Translations under genes and position numbers: made by a program
Shown here: in pieces, positions 1-15,861 of the stretch
How the letters are laid out: every line of letters begins with the position of its first letter
How positions within the stretch are numbered: position 1 is the first letter of the stretch
Source of the DNA: Ectocarpus siliculosus
Lineage: Eukaryota > Sar > Phaeophyceae > Ectocarpales > Ectocarpaceae
Length of the DNA: 24,399 bases
Direction: 5' to 3'
Assembly: GCA_000310025.1 (NCBI GenBank)
Contig: FN647684.1
Span: 322,335-346,733, forward strand
The notes under the pieces: model-generated
What the model was told of the DNA's origin: nothing
Database searches by the model: none
The model's input: the letters and a program-made list of their open reading frames with translations, nothing else

Positions 1-245
1 GGGGGGGGGTGGCGTTTTGGGGGGATAAAAAGGTTTTAAAAAAGGGGGAAATTAAATTGTTTGGGAAAAAAAAAAAGGGGAAAAATTTTTTGGCCCCCTT
101 TTGAAAAAATAAAAAAAAAGATTTGCCCTTTGTTTTTTGTTTTTTTGGAAAAAATTTTTTTTTTTTTGGGGGCCCGCTTTTAATTTTTTTTCCCCTTTAA
201 GGCTCAAAAGCAAAAGTTTACCCCCCCCCCCCCCCCCCCCCCCCC
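1..245. other. Degraded contig-end sequence, not reliable
   Basis: This stretch consists almost only of runs of one base (G, A, T, C runs of 3 to 25), unlike the rest of the window. It ends at a run of 25 C at 221-245, and normal complex sequence starts right after. Reading leftwards through that C run, the sequence collapses into smeared homopolymers, which is what polymerase slippage does to a Sanger-type read. I infer an assembly or read artefact. Apparent reading frames here should be ignored, and the missing enolase exons cannot be recovered from it. Confidence 0.85.
221..245. repeat. Poly-C tract (25 C)
   Basis: An uninterrupted run of 25 C on the + strand lies in the enolase intron after exon 8. 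It marks the boundary between normal sequence on the right and degraded sequence on the left. The true length is uncertain because such runs are poorly read. Confidence 0.9.
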
Positions 246-328
246 GCCTCTCCATGCCCAGGATACAGATACCACGTAACATAAGCAAAGCAACATACAT
301 ACAGCAGTACCGTGACAACCCAACACAC

Positions 329-5218
<4,890 letters not shown>

Positions 5219-5792
5219 GGTCAGGGAAGGATGTGTGGAGGAGGTGCGCGTGGTGGGTAAAAATGGGTCCTCTTTGGGAACGGACGGTGTTGTGGGTGCA
5301 TTGGGCATGGCGCATGGCGCAAAAAAGGCGGGGGGTTTACGATGCCAAACGCGGGGAATTATTACAGTGAAACCGTCAAACAACATCAACTTGCGTTTCG
5401 ATGTTCGACTTCACGTTCAAGAACGACCACACATGAAGACCATTGCGAGCGCCCAGTGTAGTGTGCGTGGCAGGTTCTGGGGATATGAACTCGATCATTG
5501 TGCTTGATAAAAGGTTGCGATAGTCTCTCGTGTCCTTGACCAGCAACTCTAACGCTGAAACCACCTGCCGTGGCAGCTGTGTCGTCGGGGACGGTGTCTC
5601 GTCGCCACGTTGCGACACACACACACACATACCGCCACACCACACGCCACCGTCATGGTGACAGACACGCAATGCCATGATGTCAGGCGCGGCGTGGGCG
5701 GTGCGAGGGCCTTACCCCCTTCACTGCAAAGTGTACGCCCAAAGCTTTTCCGGAGGGCTAGTCTGACCTCGTGGGGAAAGGACAACTTAACC
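5219..5792. promoter_or_regulatory. Divergent intergenic region between enolase and SPEF2
   Basis: The 574 bases between the enolase start codon (- strand) and the first SPEF2 ATG seen (+ strand) must hold both promoters and 5' UTRs. I see a short AC repeat at 5615-5629 but no TATA-like box I would defend. The frame upstream of the SPEF2 ATG is open back to 5610, so a longer N-terminus or an extra exon is possible. A - strand frame across about 5376-5570 also reads protein-like but cannot be tied to a gene. Confidence 0.5.
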
Positions 5793-8700
5793 ATGACCAG
5801 AGCCGCGGCGGTCAACGTGAAAGAACTCATGCTCACAGTGCAGCAGCAGAAGGTGAGGCAAAAAAACTCTCACCTCTTGCCTGTTTTGCTATTTATTTTC
5901 CCTTAATTTTGGACCCCAGAAATGGATGATGCTGAGCGTCTGTAGACAGGGAAACATGTAGATTTCAAGAGGATATAACTAACGCATTGCCTGTGTGTGC
6001 TTCTTATACTGCTGTCGCCCCGCCTACAGAGTAAGCACAAGAGCCGAGCGGGAGAACACAGAGGGATCTTGTTCCGAATATCTTGCGATGATTAAGAAAT
6101 AGGGCACATACTTGTAGCAGGATGGAATTCTTGTACAGCCCCCGATCCAAACTCTTCATCGCAGGCCATACATAGAGAGGATGGAACAAGCTGCGAGTGG
6201 CGGTTTACTATTCAACTTTGTGATGACCAATAAATAATAACGATTGAGGAAATTCCAGTACAACTACATGTACAGTACTATGACACACGGTGTCCATTGG
6301 AACTTACAAACTCCTTCAGAATACCCTGGTGTACCTTCCAATGAGTACTGAAGAAGTAGCAAGCAGGATGCAGCATCGGTATTCCGGTGTAGTTTCCACT
6401 TGCGGGCCACATCACCCAATGTGGGGCCCTCTGACTTTTGCTCGGGCGTGCAACTTTCTCCGTCGTTTTTTTATTTAATCGGTGTCTTCACGTTCCGCCG
6501 AAAAAAGTATGAAGATCGAGACAAGGCTGCCCAGCGTGAGATTTCGATGAAAGAGAGCGATGAGGGCCAACAGTCGATACGTCGAAGAGATGAGAGGAGG
6601 TCGAGATGGCTCCTTCGCTCTACCGTTAGGAGAGAATTCCTTCAGAACTGGGAGAGGTGAGCCGCACACCGCTCGCGGGAAATACGATTTTGAGGTTTAG
6701 GTGATGGCAGAAGCTCACCATTACTGCATACACGGTATACTGACACGAAAGCAATTATTTTCGACCGTCTACCGAAAGACGACCTTTGAGGTTGCTACTT
6801 TCATACTACTTGGGATTGTGGGTTAGAGTTATTGGCAATCTTCACTCGGCTTTATTCTTTATTCTCCTTGCCTCAAAATCCTGCAGGGAAGGCCGGGCAA
6901 AATGGAATTCAAATCAAGCTTCGTTGTGTCGCTACGAGCGGCGACTGCTGAACTACGAGCTGGCAGTCAAGGCGACAACGGCAGCACGGAAACGCATTTC
7001 TCGCAATCGCCATTCTAACGACGAGGCCGACGGCATCCGATGGTTCGAGCACAACTTAGACAGGCTAGGCTTAGACCCCGGGGGCGGTAGCGTTGACGGT
7101 GGCGGAGGAGCCGGCGCTCTCTCGCCCGACAAGGAGACGCCAGCGTCTTTCCGTTCGAGGCTCGTGCGCGCAGTACTCGACCAAAATTTCGTTCCGAGCA
7201 GTAACGCTGAGGCCATGGCCGAGCTCCGTTTCCGAGGCGTTACAGGACGCCGGGGTCGCAAAGAGCGCGAGGATCGCCGGGTAAAGACGGAGGTGGACCA
7301 GCGACGCGCCACGGCAGAAACGGATGCAAAGCGCCGCGCAGAAAAACACCTGAAAGAAATGCTGGACAAGGGGCGCGAGCGCCAGGAAGCCGCCGCAGCT
7401 TGCTGGGGGGAGAGGCGAAACCTTGAACGGAAAGCAATCGCCGACAAGAGGAGATTCGCCGAAATGGCGGCTGCGCAGGAAGACGCGTTCGAGACCGCTT
7501 TCAACGCACGAGCAGACTGCACTCGTCAGAGCTACGAGGAGAGAAGTGCCGAACGAATGGCGAACAACGAAGCGCTCCGCATCAGAGTACAACAAACTCG
7601 CACCGAAAAACGGCGCCGGGCAGAGACGATGTGCGCGGAAATCGTGCACAAGATGTCGGATCTCGCGGTGGTTTCGTCAGAATTGCGTGCGAGTCGCGGC
7701 GGAGTTCCACTGCCTCCGACGGCTTGGGCTCACCTTAAACGCCGGTTCTGTTCTCCCGAGCCCTTTTTTGTAGACTCCACCCCGCCCGAGCCCACGCCAG
7801 AACCTCGTGACCCTGTTTTGGATGCGAAGGCCTTCCTTGAGAGTCAGAACTTAGATCGCTGTGAGGGGCTATGGCGATTGCGAGAGGACGTACCAGCAGA
7901 ACTCTTTGGCGCCCCCTCCCCGCTAGCTAAGGCATTGGGCGTTGCAAGGGGCCTGGTGGAAGCTTCGGGAAGCACACCGCGAGAGGCTCCCAATTACGGT
8001 CGCAACAGTCGTTCTGGCGACGACAAGGCCACGAGGCCGGATGTGAGGCTGGTGCTACTCAGTCGAAGGGATGGACTGTTTGACCTGGCAGCCGAGCTTG
8101 GCCAATGGGTAGGTGTGTACGTGTGTAGTATGGAAACCGCCCTGGAATGCGCCATGGAAGTGGGCGCGGAGGCGGCCGCATCGGACGACAAGGGTGGGAA
8201 GAGCCGGAAGGGGAGCATTTCGGGTAGAAAAAGCAGCGTCGGGGGTGAGAACTCCGGAGAAAATGCGCCGGGGGTAGACGCTGAGACGGCAGCAGAAGAA
8301 GCCGAAAAGGCGACCGCCCGGAGATGCTTCCACCCGGACGCAACAGACGAAGATACCGCCGCGTTCAAAGCGGCAGCGATGGCGTATCATGCGCTGCGGA
8401 CGCACCCGAAGAAGGCTTCGGCACCCGTTCCTCTAGCGACAACGACCGATCTCCTGGTGAAGCACTTATCGTGCCGCGCGCCGAGCGGGCGCGGATGGAT
8501 TCTCGTCGGTTATCCCACTACTCTCCTCGAGTCGAAGTTGCTCGAGAACGCTCTGAGCAGCTACACAGACGATGAGGTAGCGGCAGAGCTTGGGACGGCT
8601 GGTAAGGCATCGAAATCCGACGCGAAGACAAAAAAAATGAGCCTAGCGCTTCAACAACAGGAGGAACCACCACGCGCCCTTCCGCGATCGGGGTTAGACG

Positions 8701-11700
8701 CAGTCTTGAGTCTGGCCGAGCCGTGCTTGTCCTCGCCACGTGTAGGGGCCCTACCACAAGATTCTGTGGCTGGGATCCAGGGAGATGCAGAGGCAAATGC
8801 ACCGAACGAGGACTTGGCTGCTGCGTCAACAACGGACGAGGCCGACGGAAATGGTGGCGGCCAGGACGAGGAAGATGTCGAGCGCAGCAAATGCTTGGCA
8901 GAGAGACGCGCGCAGATCGCGTGGTTGCAAGGCTTCGAGGGCGGCCATCTTTCGTGCGACGTGCCAAACGAGGCCAACAACGAACGACTTCTCGAGACTC
9001 TGTTTTTGCTCGTGAACATTGCGCAAAACCGGAAGGTGAGACTTTTGAGCCGTCATGTCACCAACACACCTTTCTGTCGCGGTTTGACCAGGCTCGCGAG
9101 AGTAGCCGGAGGTGTACTGATGATGTTCTCCTCCAGTTGCATGCCCCTTTGAGAGATGTGATCGTCGGTGTGTTTGTGTCGCACACCTCATGCAATCCCT
9201 TGTTCCAAGAAGAATGACAACATTGAGAGCGCTCGAGCTCTAGCATCCTTTCGCTCAACTTCTTATTAGACCTGTCGTGTTCAGCAATAGCAGGTAAAGC
9301 TTCAGTACCCATGTTCGTCCAAGCTCTCGCCCATGGTGTGTGTGTGTGTGTGTGTTTTCTTACTTGCATCGACCGTGCTAACCGGCTGACAAATGAAATG
9401 ATGTCAGTCTTACTGGAGTGTCTGCGTGTTGTTCGTACCGCTCTCTTGTACAGGACGAGCACGAATTCTGGCAAAAAGAACCGGCGTTATCTCGAAGAAA
9501 CTCGGAAGTTGAGGCCACCCAGGCACTGGAAGGTGGTGGCTCCTCTGAACCCCCTAGCGACACCAAATCGCATTCTACCATTGCGATGGTCACCGACCGA
9601 CCTTCGCCGCTGGCGGTTCCGCTTTCGGCATCCGTCGAAAGGTTACGTCGGGAACGGCGGGGAAATATGTCTCAAAGCACTAGAATTCAGCTCGAGGCTT
9701 TGATGGGAGACCGAGAGCTGGACTTGGAAGGCGTGCGATCGGCAGTCTCCCAGGCGAGCGTTCTGGCAGCAGATACTACGGAAGGTGCTTGCTCGCCGCA
9801 GCAGACAGCGCTACGAAAACTAGAGGCCGAAAGTCCGGCACCCTCGGTGATCGACTGGGCCTCAACCGCTGAGTTCTCGTTTTCGAAGGAGCTAAGAAAC
9901 CCCGACGATCGGTGGGCAACCGCATGCCTTCGGCTCGAAGCACAGATGGCGGGCTGGCTGGCGCGAAGGAGGGATGCTCTCGAAGCAATGCAGAGCAGGC
10001 GCAGCAGAGGTGACCGTGCGACGAGGGACAGTAGGGACGACCAGTCGATCACTGCCTCCGTCCCGCCGGCGGAAGGGGATTGCGTGTGGGAGGCGCTCGA
10101 AGCCTTCCAACTCGAGGCGGGCGACGTGGTGGACGACCGTCATTCCTCGGCAGAGACAATTGTGGGACAGATCGACGGCGAAGCCGACCGCAAAGTTCGC
10201 GCTTGGATCGGCGACGTCGCAAGCGCCGCTACTGACCTTTGTGCGGCGGAGCGAGCCACGTACCTTGAGACTGTAGACACCCTTTGCGTCTTCGATCGGC
10301 TGTTCGGCCTTGAAGAAGACCCAAACGACAACACTAGCAGTGCACAAACAATTCGGGAGGCAACATACGCAGCAGCGGACGCCCTCGTCGAAGAGGTGAC
10401 AAAGGCTAGGCGACGTTTCGCAGCAGTGGGGAGCTGTCTTGAAGGAGAAGTCTCAAGAGCGTTGGAACAGGTATACCAGCGTATTGGAACGACTTCGCCT
10501 GCCCACGGGCCCAGTCAGGAGCCCGTAACTCTCCTAAATGCTGGTTGCGAAACCCGGCAAGAAAATCCACTTCCCCAAGCGATCGAAGGCGTTGAAGAGT
10601 TTTCCAGTTCGGCGGGGCAAAGCAGTGACTGGACCGCTACAAACGATACGCCGACAAAGAGGAAAGCAGAAACAAGCGTGACTATCGAAGAATGCGGAGA
10701 AAGCAGGGCAAGCGAAGCCTTGAAGGCAGCCATTTGGCGGTGCCGACAAACGTATATCTGCCGACTGAGAGGGGTGGTTATGCGCCTCTTGAGGGCAGTT
10801 GGGGATTGCGAGGCCAAAGTTTTGTCCATGCGACTAGCGTTGAGGCGCCTGAAGCGCCGCCGCGTGCAGCTGGAACACGAGGGCATCAGCGCGGCAACCG
10901 CCACGGTGCGGCGGGCTCTTCAAGAATGTGACCATGTCATTCTCGCAGATATGCTGGAAAACGGCATTCCGGTAGGTCAACATTGCACCTACGTTCACGA
11001 AGTTTCGCCTGTGTGCGCCGTTAGCGGTTGATTCCTGTGGGCTCCGCGAGGCCCAGTGGACACAGGCACAGCAGTTAGCGTTCGAGAATGCCTCCATACT
11101 TGGTGTTCTAATGTTGTACATGCAGCACCACAATAATAGTGGAGATCCTGAGACAGCTCTACGAGCGGCGTGTCTAGCGAGAAGAACAACTGGATGCACG
11201 ATGCAGACCCCCAAAACTGGTACCACGAGGCAATGGTGCTACATGTAGGCCTGGGCCCTGTCTGCGTGAGTACCACTCACTCTCAATTTTCCAACGAAAA
11301 CAACCGATCGCCAAATCCTCGTTGGTCCTCCCCTGTCGCAACATGTGTGGTAACTTCGAACGTCAATTTTTACAGCTTTGGATAGAGGACGATGAAACAT
11401 TTGCCGCCGACCCTTTCGTGGCACTCCCGTGGGGGATGAACGGCCTTGGGTTACCTTGCATCGCAAGCCTCGCCGACTCTCTGCAGCGCAGTCTCTCGGG
11501 GGCAGAGGGTGTTCCTGGGAGCAATACTGTTATGGCGGTGGCGGATCTATCGCGTGCTGTGAGAGCTTGGTTGCACTCGAAAATAACCGAACGCAACAGG
11601 GAAGGGATAATGTCGGATATTCCTCGAGCGTGGATCAGCTCAGGCAACGGGTATATCGACACGCTCTGCGGTGCGACCGCCGACGGCATGGACGACGTGT

Positions 11701-13422
11701 CATGGAGAAGGTGAGGGAGACTTCATCAGAATACGCAGCGCCGGATCTCGTAAGCCTGGGGTTAGGAGAGGGCGAGGGATGGACAGGGGTGCCACGTACA
11801 GCCTTTGCTTATTCTGACTTGCAGTTGCTAGGTGTGGATTTAGATTAAACCTCACCTTCGCGGTGCATGGACTACTCCAAGGCATTAAACACCCGCCCCC
11901 CGTCGGAGGACGCTCGCCGTACAAGACGAAACTCCGCGTCATTCAGACCACCCCTTCTGCTCTGCCTTTCCCGGTGCACGAAACCTCTAGGTTGATACAC
12001 TGCCTTCTTCTCGGGCACGTTCGGTCCCTTCCAACCCTCGACGACCTCATCTCCTTACGAAACGCGTTGTGTCTGAAGGCCTCAACCGTCTCACAAACAT
12101 CGGTGGGGATCGGACCGGCAGCGGATGCTGCTTCTCCTGATGTGCGTTCCTCTACGACACAGATGCCAACCTTGAGGATCGCTCAAAGACATTTTGTTGG
12201 AACACCACTGTGGTTTGAGCAGCAGAGGGACGAGGTGAAGCACGGAGAGGAGCGAGCCGACAGGGATGCGTCGCAGTTGATCAGAAAGGTGTACTCGCAA
12301 GTGTGGGGGGGGGACGACGGGCGGGTGGATGGGATGGACCTGTTACTGACCCTGTGCGCAGTGCCGAACGCTGGTGCAGGAGGGGATGTTTCTCTAGGGG
12401 AGGATGAAGAGGGCGTTTGGGATACTGGTGAGGTTCAGGCGTTGTTGTTGTAAAGAAGAAAGCTAGAAGAATTGAAGCACCAATTTTGGTGTACCGAGTT
12501 AACAAGAGTGACGTCCGCGTAGCCTCGTTATCGTCCGATAGGTACGTTGCGATTGTAAACTACTCCACAGTTGTACTAGGATCAGATTTTCATGTGTAAC
12601 CGCGTTGCCATCCCACCACCGACACCTACATGTCACGCTGCCCTTGGCCTCTGGTACACTTTTATCGCAGGGATCCCGTTTTCCGCAGGGCTCTTTCGAG
12701 CCTTTTTCATGCTTGCCGAGACCTCGTCTTCGGGACCACACAACGACACAATCGTTGCCAACAGCAACCGAGAGGTTGCTTCCGCCGGCACGGTCGCTTC
12801 CCGTGTGGCAGCTCCGTCCTCGTCCGCTGGTAACATGCAGGACGTGGCCGCTGGAGCTACGGGTATTATGTCGTCGTTCCGACGCGACGGTGTCTTCCCG
12901 CGTGTATCGTTGCCGCATCTAAGAGCCATCCTTGGGCATGGGAGCAGAATGACGCCAGCCGACGTGTCCAGTGTTTGTGAGCTTGTTGCGAAAAGGGAGC
13001 AAGCAAGGCGACATCAAGACGAAAAGCAAGGGCATGGAGTTAAGCAGGACACAGCAGCAGAGGTGGTTGTGGGTACTGAAGAAGCCACCGGTGCTGAGAA
13101 TGAACCCTCCGTGGCCAGACAAATCATGGGCACAGGCGCGGAGACCGCAGGCGCCACCGAGGAAGATTGTGACGTTGCGCCTGACACGACAGCCACTGGT
13201 GACCCCGGCGGAGGACGTGGTATTGCTGTCCGGCAGAAAGAACCGCCGCTGACCGTTTCGTTTGACGTCGTGTCCGAGTGTGAGGTCGTCCGCGACTGGG
13301 TACGCAAAGGCGCGTACACCCTTCCCACGTTCGGTGTTCTTTCTGGACGAGGACAAGGCACGGTAAACATGCTTGGCAAGACCTCGCATTCTTTTGGAGA
13401 AAGCATCGGAGAGAGCCAATAG
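5793..13422 (+). CDS. SPEF2: SPEF2/CPC1-type axonemal central-pair protein
   Basis: SPEF2/CPC1 is a scaffold of the central-pair C1b projection in motile flagella. Exons: 5793-5852, 6508-6656, 6887-9035, 9454-10971, 11376-11710, 11832-12427, 12671-13422; phases agree throughout, giving 1852 residues, close to human SPEF2 (about 1820). Residues ~20-330 are charged and coiled-coil-like (many R, E, K, A), with family-like MCAEIVHKMSDLAVVSSELR. Residues ~450-630 resemble the SPEF2 adenylate-kinase-like domain: GWILVGYPTTLLESKLLENA matches the usual GWILDGFP..L..AKLLE. Its P-loop position reads LLSRRDGLFDLAAELG, without GKT. C-terminal landmarks are LENGIP joined to LWIEDDE, DDVSWRR, GTPLWFE, and DGMDLLLTLCAVPN. 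No CH domain is seen before the ATG, where most of the family has one. Brown algal zoospores and gametes are flagellate, which fits. Least certain are the first two exons and the acceptor at 11830-11831, chosen over AG at 11823-11824 to keep frame. Introns of 300 bases or more: 5853-6507, 9036-9453, 10972-11375. Confidence 0.88.
9336..9355. repeat. TG dinucleotide microsatellite in SPEF2 intron 3
   Basis: About ten TG units lie in the intron between the 2.1-kb exon (ends 9035) and the 1.5-kb exon (starts 9454). No function can be read from the sequence. Confidence 0.85.
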
Positions 13423-13631
13423 AGGGCTCAAATGGTGTGACGGTGTGCGTTCCTTTCAAACTTTGTCAAGATTTTCCAACTCAAAAAACAAATGGCGGTA
13501 GGCACAGTCGTCTTGGCCGCCGGAGTAAAACACGATGAACACTGTACAAAGGGAAGCTTCTTCAGGCTTGAATTTTGTCTGGAAGCTTGCTTGTGACGCA
13601 GATTCCGAGTTTAGGAATGGGATCTATTTCC

Positions 13632-13650
13632 TTTTTTTTTGGGGGGGGGG
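13632..13650. repeat. T9-G10 homopolymer junction
   Basis: Nine T are followed directly by ten G. Base calls in and next to this run may be unreliable, as at the contig end. Confidence 0.85.
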
Positions 13651-14580
13651 TCCTTTTACCTTGGCCTTAGTATGGTGCTGTTTATCTTCTTTTCTGGAAT
13701 TTTTTGGCGGAATTCCTTCTTGGCGATTGGTGCGACCTACTCTAGGTCTTCAGTCTATTTCAAGGTGTTTGTTACTACAGCATACTTCGTATGTCTCATT
13801 GAATAGCTGGTGACCATGGACATTAGTTAGGCTCGCACAACAGCGGAAGCTTTCAGTATGGTCCTCCGGGTGGCGACGATGCGTCAAGGGGGCAAGGAAA
13901 TCAACGCTATTTAATGGTGGGAACTCCATAGATTTGGACGAAGATTTATCTCTGCTAGAAGATAAAACTATTATTTTAGCGGCGATAAAGCGTCTGCCCT
14001 TTGTCCGGTCTGCCAAATAGCCGCCTCAAAATCCCACAACGTTTGGCGTAGTCTTCTCAACCGTCCCTCCGTGTCTTCGGACCGGACGGTGTGGTAGTCA
14101 GCGTTTTCTCAGGAACTGTTTGCACTTTGTATGTCATCGCCATCTGCTGTCATGATGGTGTTCGCGTCGAGAAACGAGTTCACCTCTTTACTACTTGCAG
14201 TAGAGACATGCTCCACGAGCCGACAGCATTTCCGTTGGTACAGTCCATACTTGGGGCGTCTTCACTTTTCAAGCCACCGACTGCCAAGCGAGGTGGAGTA
14301 GTCGTTCTTTCGCCTGCCTGCATTCCAAGAGGAGGCCACCCAGAAAAAAGAATCTCGAACAAGTACGAACAAGTGTCACAAGTGCCAAATATCCAGTAAG
14401 CTTGTCTGTCGATTCTCTCACCCGTCGGCAACGACGGACAGCAGTAATCTTCCACAGAGGCAAGCCAATCATGCGAGAAGACTAACATGAGCAAACATTT
14501 CCGCCCTCCTTCAAGGAACGCGCTTCCCGCGTCTTGGCCGCCTTGAGGCTTCGTCCTCGTCATTTGTCCTTGGCGTCGGT

Positions 14581-14625
14581 GTGGGTATGACGAACGACCC
14601 GTTGTGGGAATGACGAATCACGGGT
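14581..14625. repeat. 22-base tandem duplication with embedded inverted repeat
   Basis: Two diverged copies, 14581-14602 and 14604-14625, share the pattern GTGGG(T/A)ATGACGAA. They also create a perfect 7-base inverted repeat, GACCCGT and ACGGGTC, with a 17-base loop. No coding frame uses it. Confidence 0.7.
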
Positions 14626-14813
14626 CAGGCGCGTGCCTGTGGGAGTGTGGGATCACTCAGTTTATGTTCCGATGATGCGGAACAAGTGGCCTTCCGTTGG
14701 AAAAACTGCTACTCTCCCCCCCAAACTGCGACGACATCAATGGTAGCAAGGCGCGACAAGGGCAACACGTGGCCTCTTGTCTCGGGCGTATCTCGGCAAC
14801 CATGTGTCGTTTT

Positions 14814-15099
14814 GGGAGCCGTGAAAACACATCGCAGGTGGTTTCGTACCCATTGAATAATTGAAGCATTTCAAGCAGCGTCATGGATAAAGCCCCGTCT
14901 ACGACACCGCCGACGTGGGGTTGTGGCCACATTCTTGGGCATATACCGGAAAACGTATCGGTTTATGCCGAACGGACGCTTGCATGACGGCTGGGGGCCG
15001 TGCGAAGGCAACTCAGCTTGTTTCGTGCCCATTGGAGGTGATCTTGACTAGTTTTTTGCTGTGTCGTAGATAAGCTAACCTATGACACCGCCGAGGTGG
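14814..15099. repeat. Pair of diverged ~105-base direct repeats, spacing 179 bases
   Basis: Copy 1 (14814-14918) and copy 2 (14993-15099) align along their length by eye: both open with GGG(A/G)GCCGTG, share GTTTCGT(A/G)CCCATTG, then a poorly conserved middle, and end in ACACCGCCGA(C/G)GTGG. The family is not recognised; a decayed tandem satellite or mobile-element remnant is possible. Confidence 0.65.
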
Positions 15100-15861
15100 T
15101 GCCGTGACATGGAGTTGGAACATATGATGGCGACCACCGACGTGCGATATAACACGCAATCTAGGCAACCATTCCGGTGCTGGTCTGTTAGCTCCGCTAT
15201 ATTTGGTATTGTCGCAAACCACGTGTGAAGGTATGAAGGGGATGAGAAAACATAGATAATTTGCAGTGGTACTTTCATTGAAGCGGTAATATTTGCCCAC
15301 TCAACAATCAAAGCATGACAAAGAAAAAACAGTAGCCACGAGCCAAGACAACCACCGGTACCACCGTGCCTACGTTTCTACCATGCAACCGCAGCGCGAC
15401 CTATTTGTCTTCAACCCCGTTACTATCTACCAGATACACCACAGCGACAACGTCCTTACTGCTGGGATGCACGCACGCACACATGAAGGTTGGGCAGGCA
15501 ACCTGCTACATACTGGAATACAAGAGAGTGCGAACAAGAACTTTCTACGGGCATTTCCCAACGTGTGATGTTTCACAGAGCATTGCCTTGATCGCCTCTG
15601 TGGGTGTGTCTACCTACGTCGCGTGTGAAGCCTGCAACCGCAGCACAACCGAGGTATCCGTTCACCCGCAAAGATTTCTTCGAGGTACATACCGGTGTCA
15701 TTGTACAGGTGTGCTTGAGATGTCCAATTATCACCTGCAGGGTTTTACTCAGAATCTCACGTACCGGAGGTTTCTCACAGGGGCGCTATGAAAACGAAAA
15801 GGCGAAAACGTTGAAACGACCTCACGGGGGTGTGACAACTGGCAATCTTACGGCAGCCTGG

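Larger units (their letters stand above)
13423..15861. other. Convergent intergenic region, no gene recognised
   Basis: This 2.4-kb stretch lies between the SPEF2 stop (+) and the seven-helix gene stop (-), so it should contain both 3' UTRs. Open frames are short, full of low-complexity or shadow sequence, and match nothing I know. Visible structure is limited to a T9-G10 homopolymer, a 22-base tandem duplication near 14600, and two diverged ~105-base copies around 14814-15099. No transposase or reverse-transcriptase motif was found. Confidence 0.7.

Noticed and set aside
6953-7649. Long - strand open frames of about 190 codons
   Set aside because: They are shadows of the GC-rich, Arg/Ala/Glu-rich SPEF2 coding exon on the + strand.
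11150-11246. Possible extra SPEF2 exon reading NNWMHDADPQNWYHEAMVLH with a GTAGGC donor
   Set aside because: No acceptor gives the needed phase 0, and joining 10971 directly to 11376 produces LENGIP-LWIEDDE, which matches the family pattern without an extra exon.
14091-14563. Overlapping short frames on both strands in the convergent interval
   Set aside because: They have no domain, no splice-supported extension and no composition bias, and their length is expected by chance.
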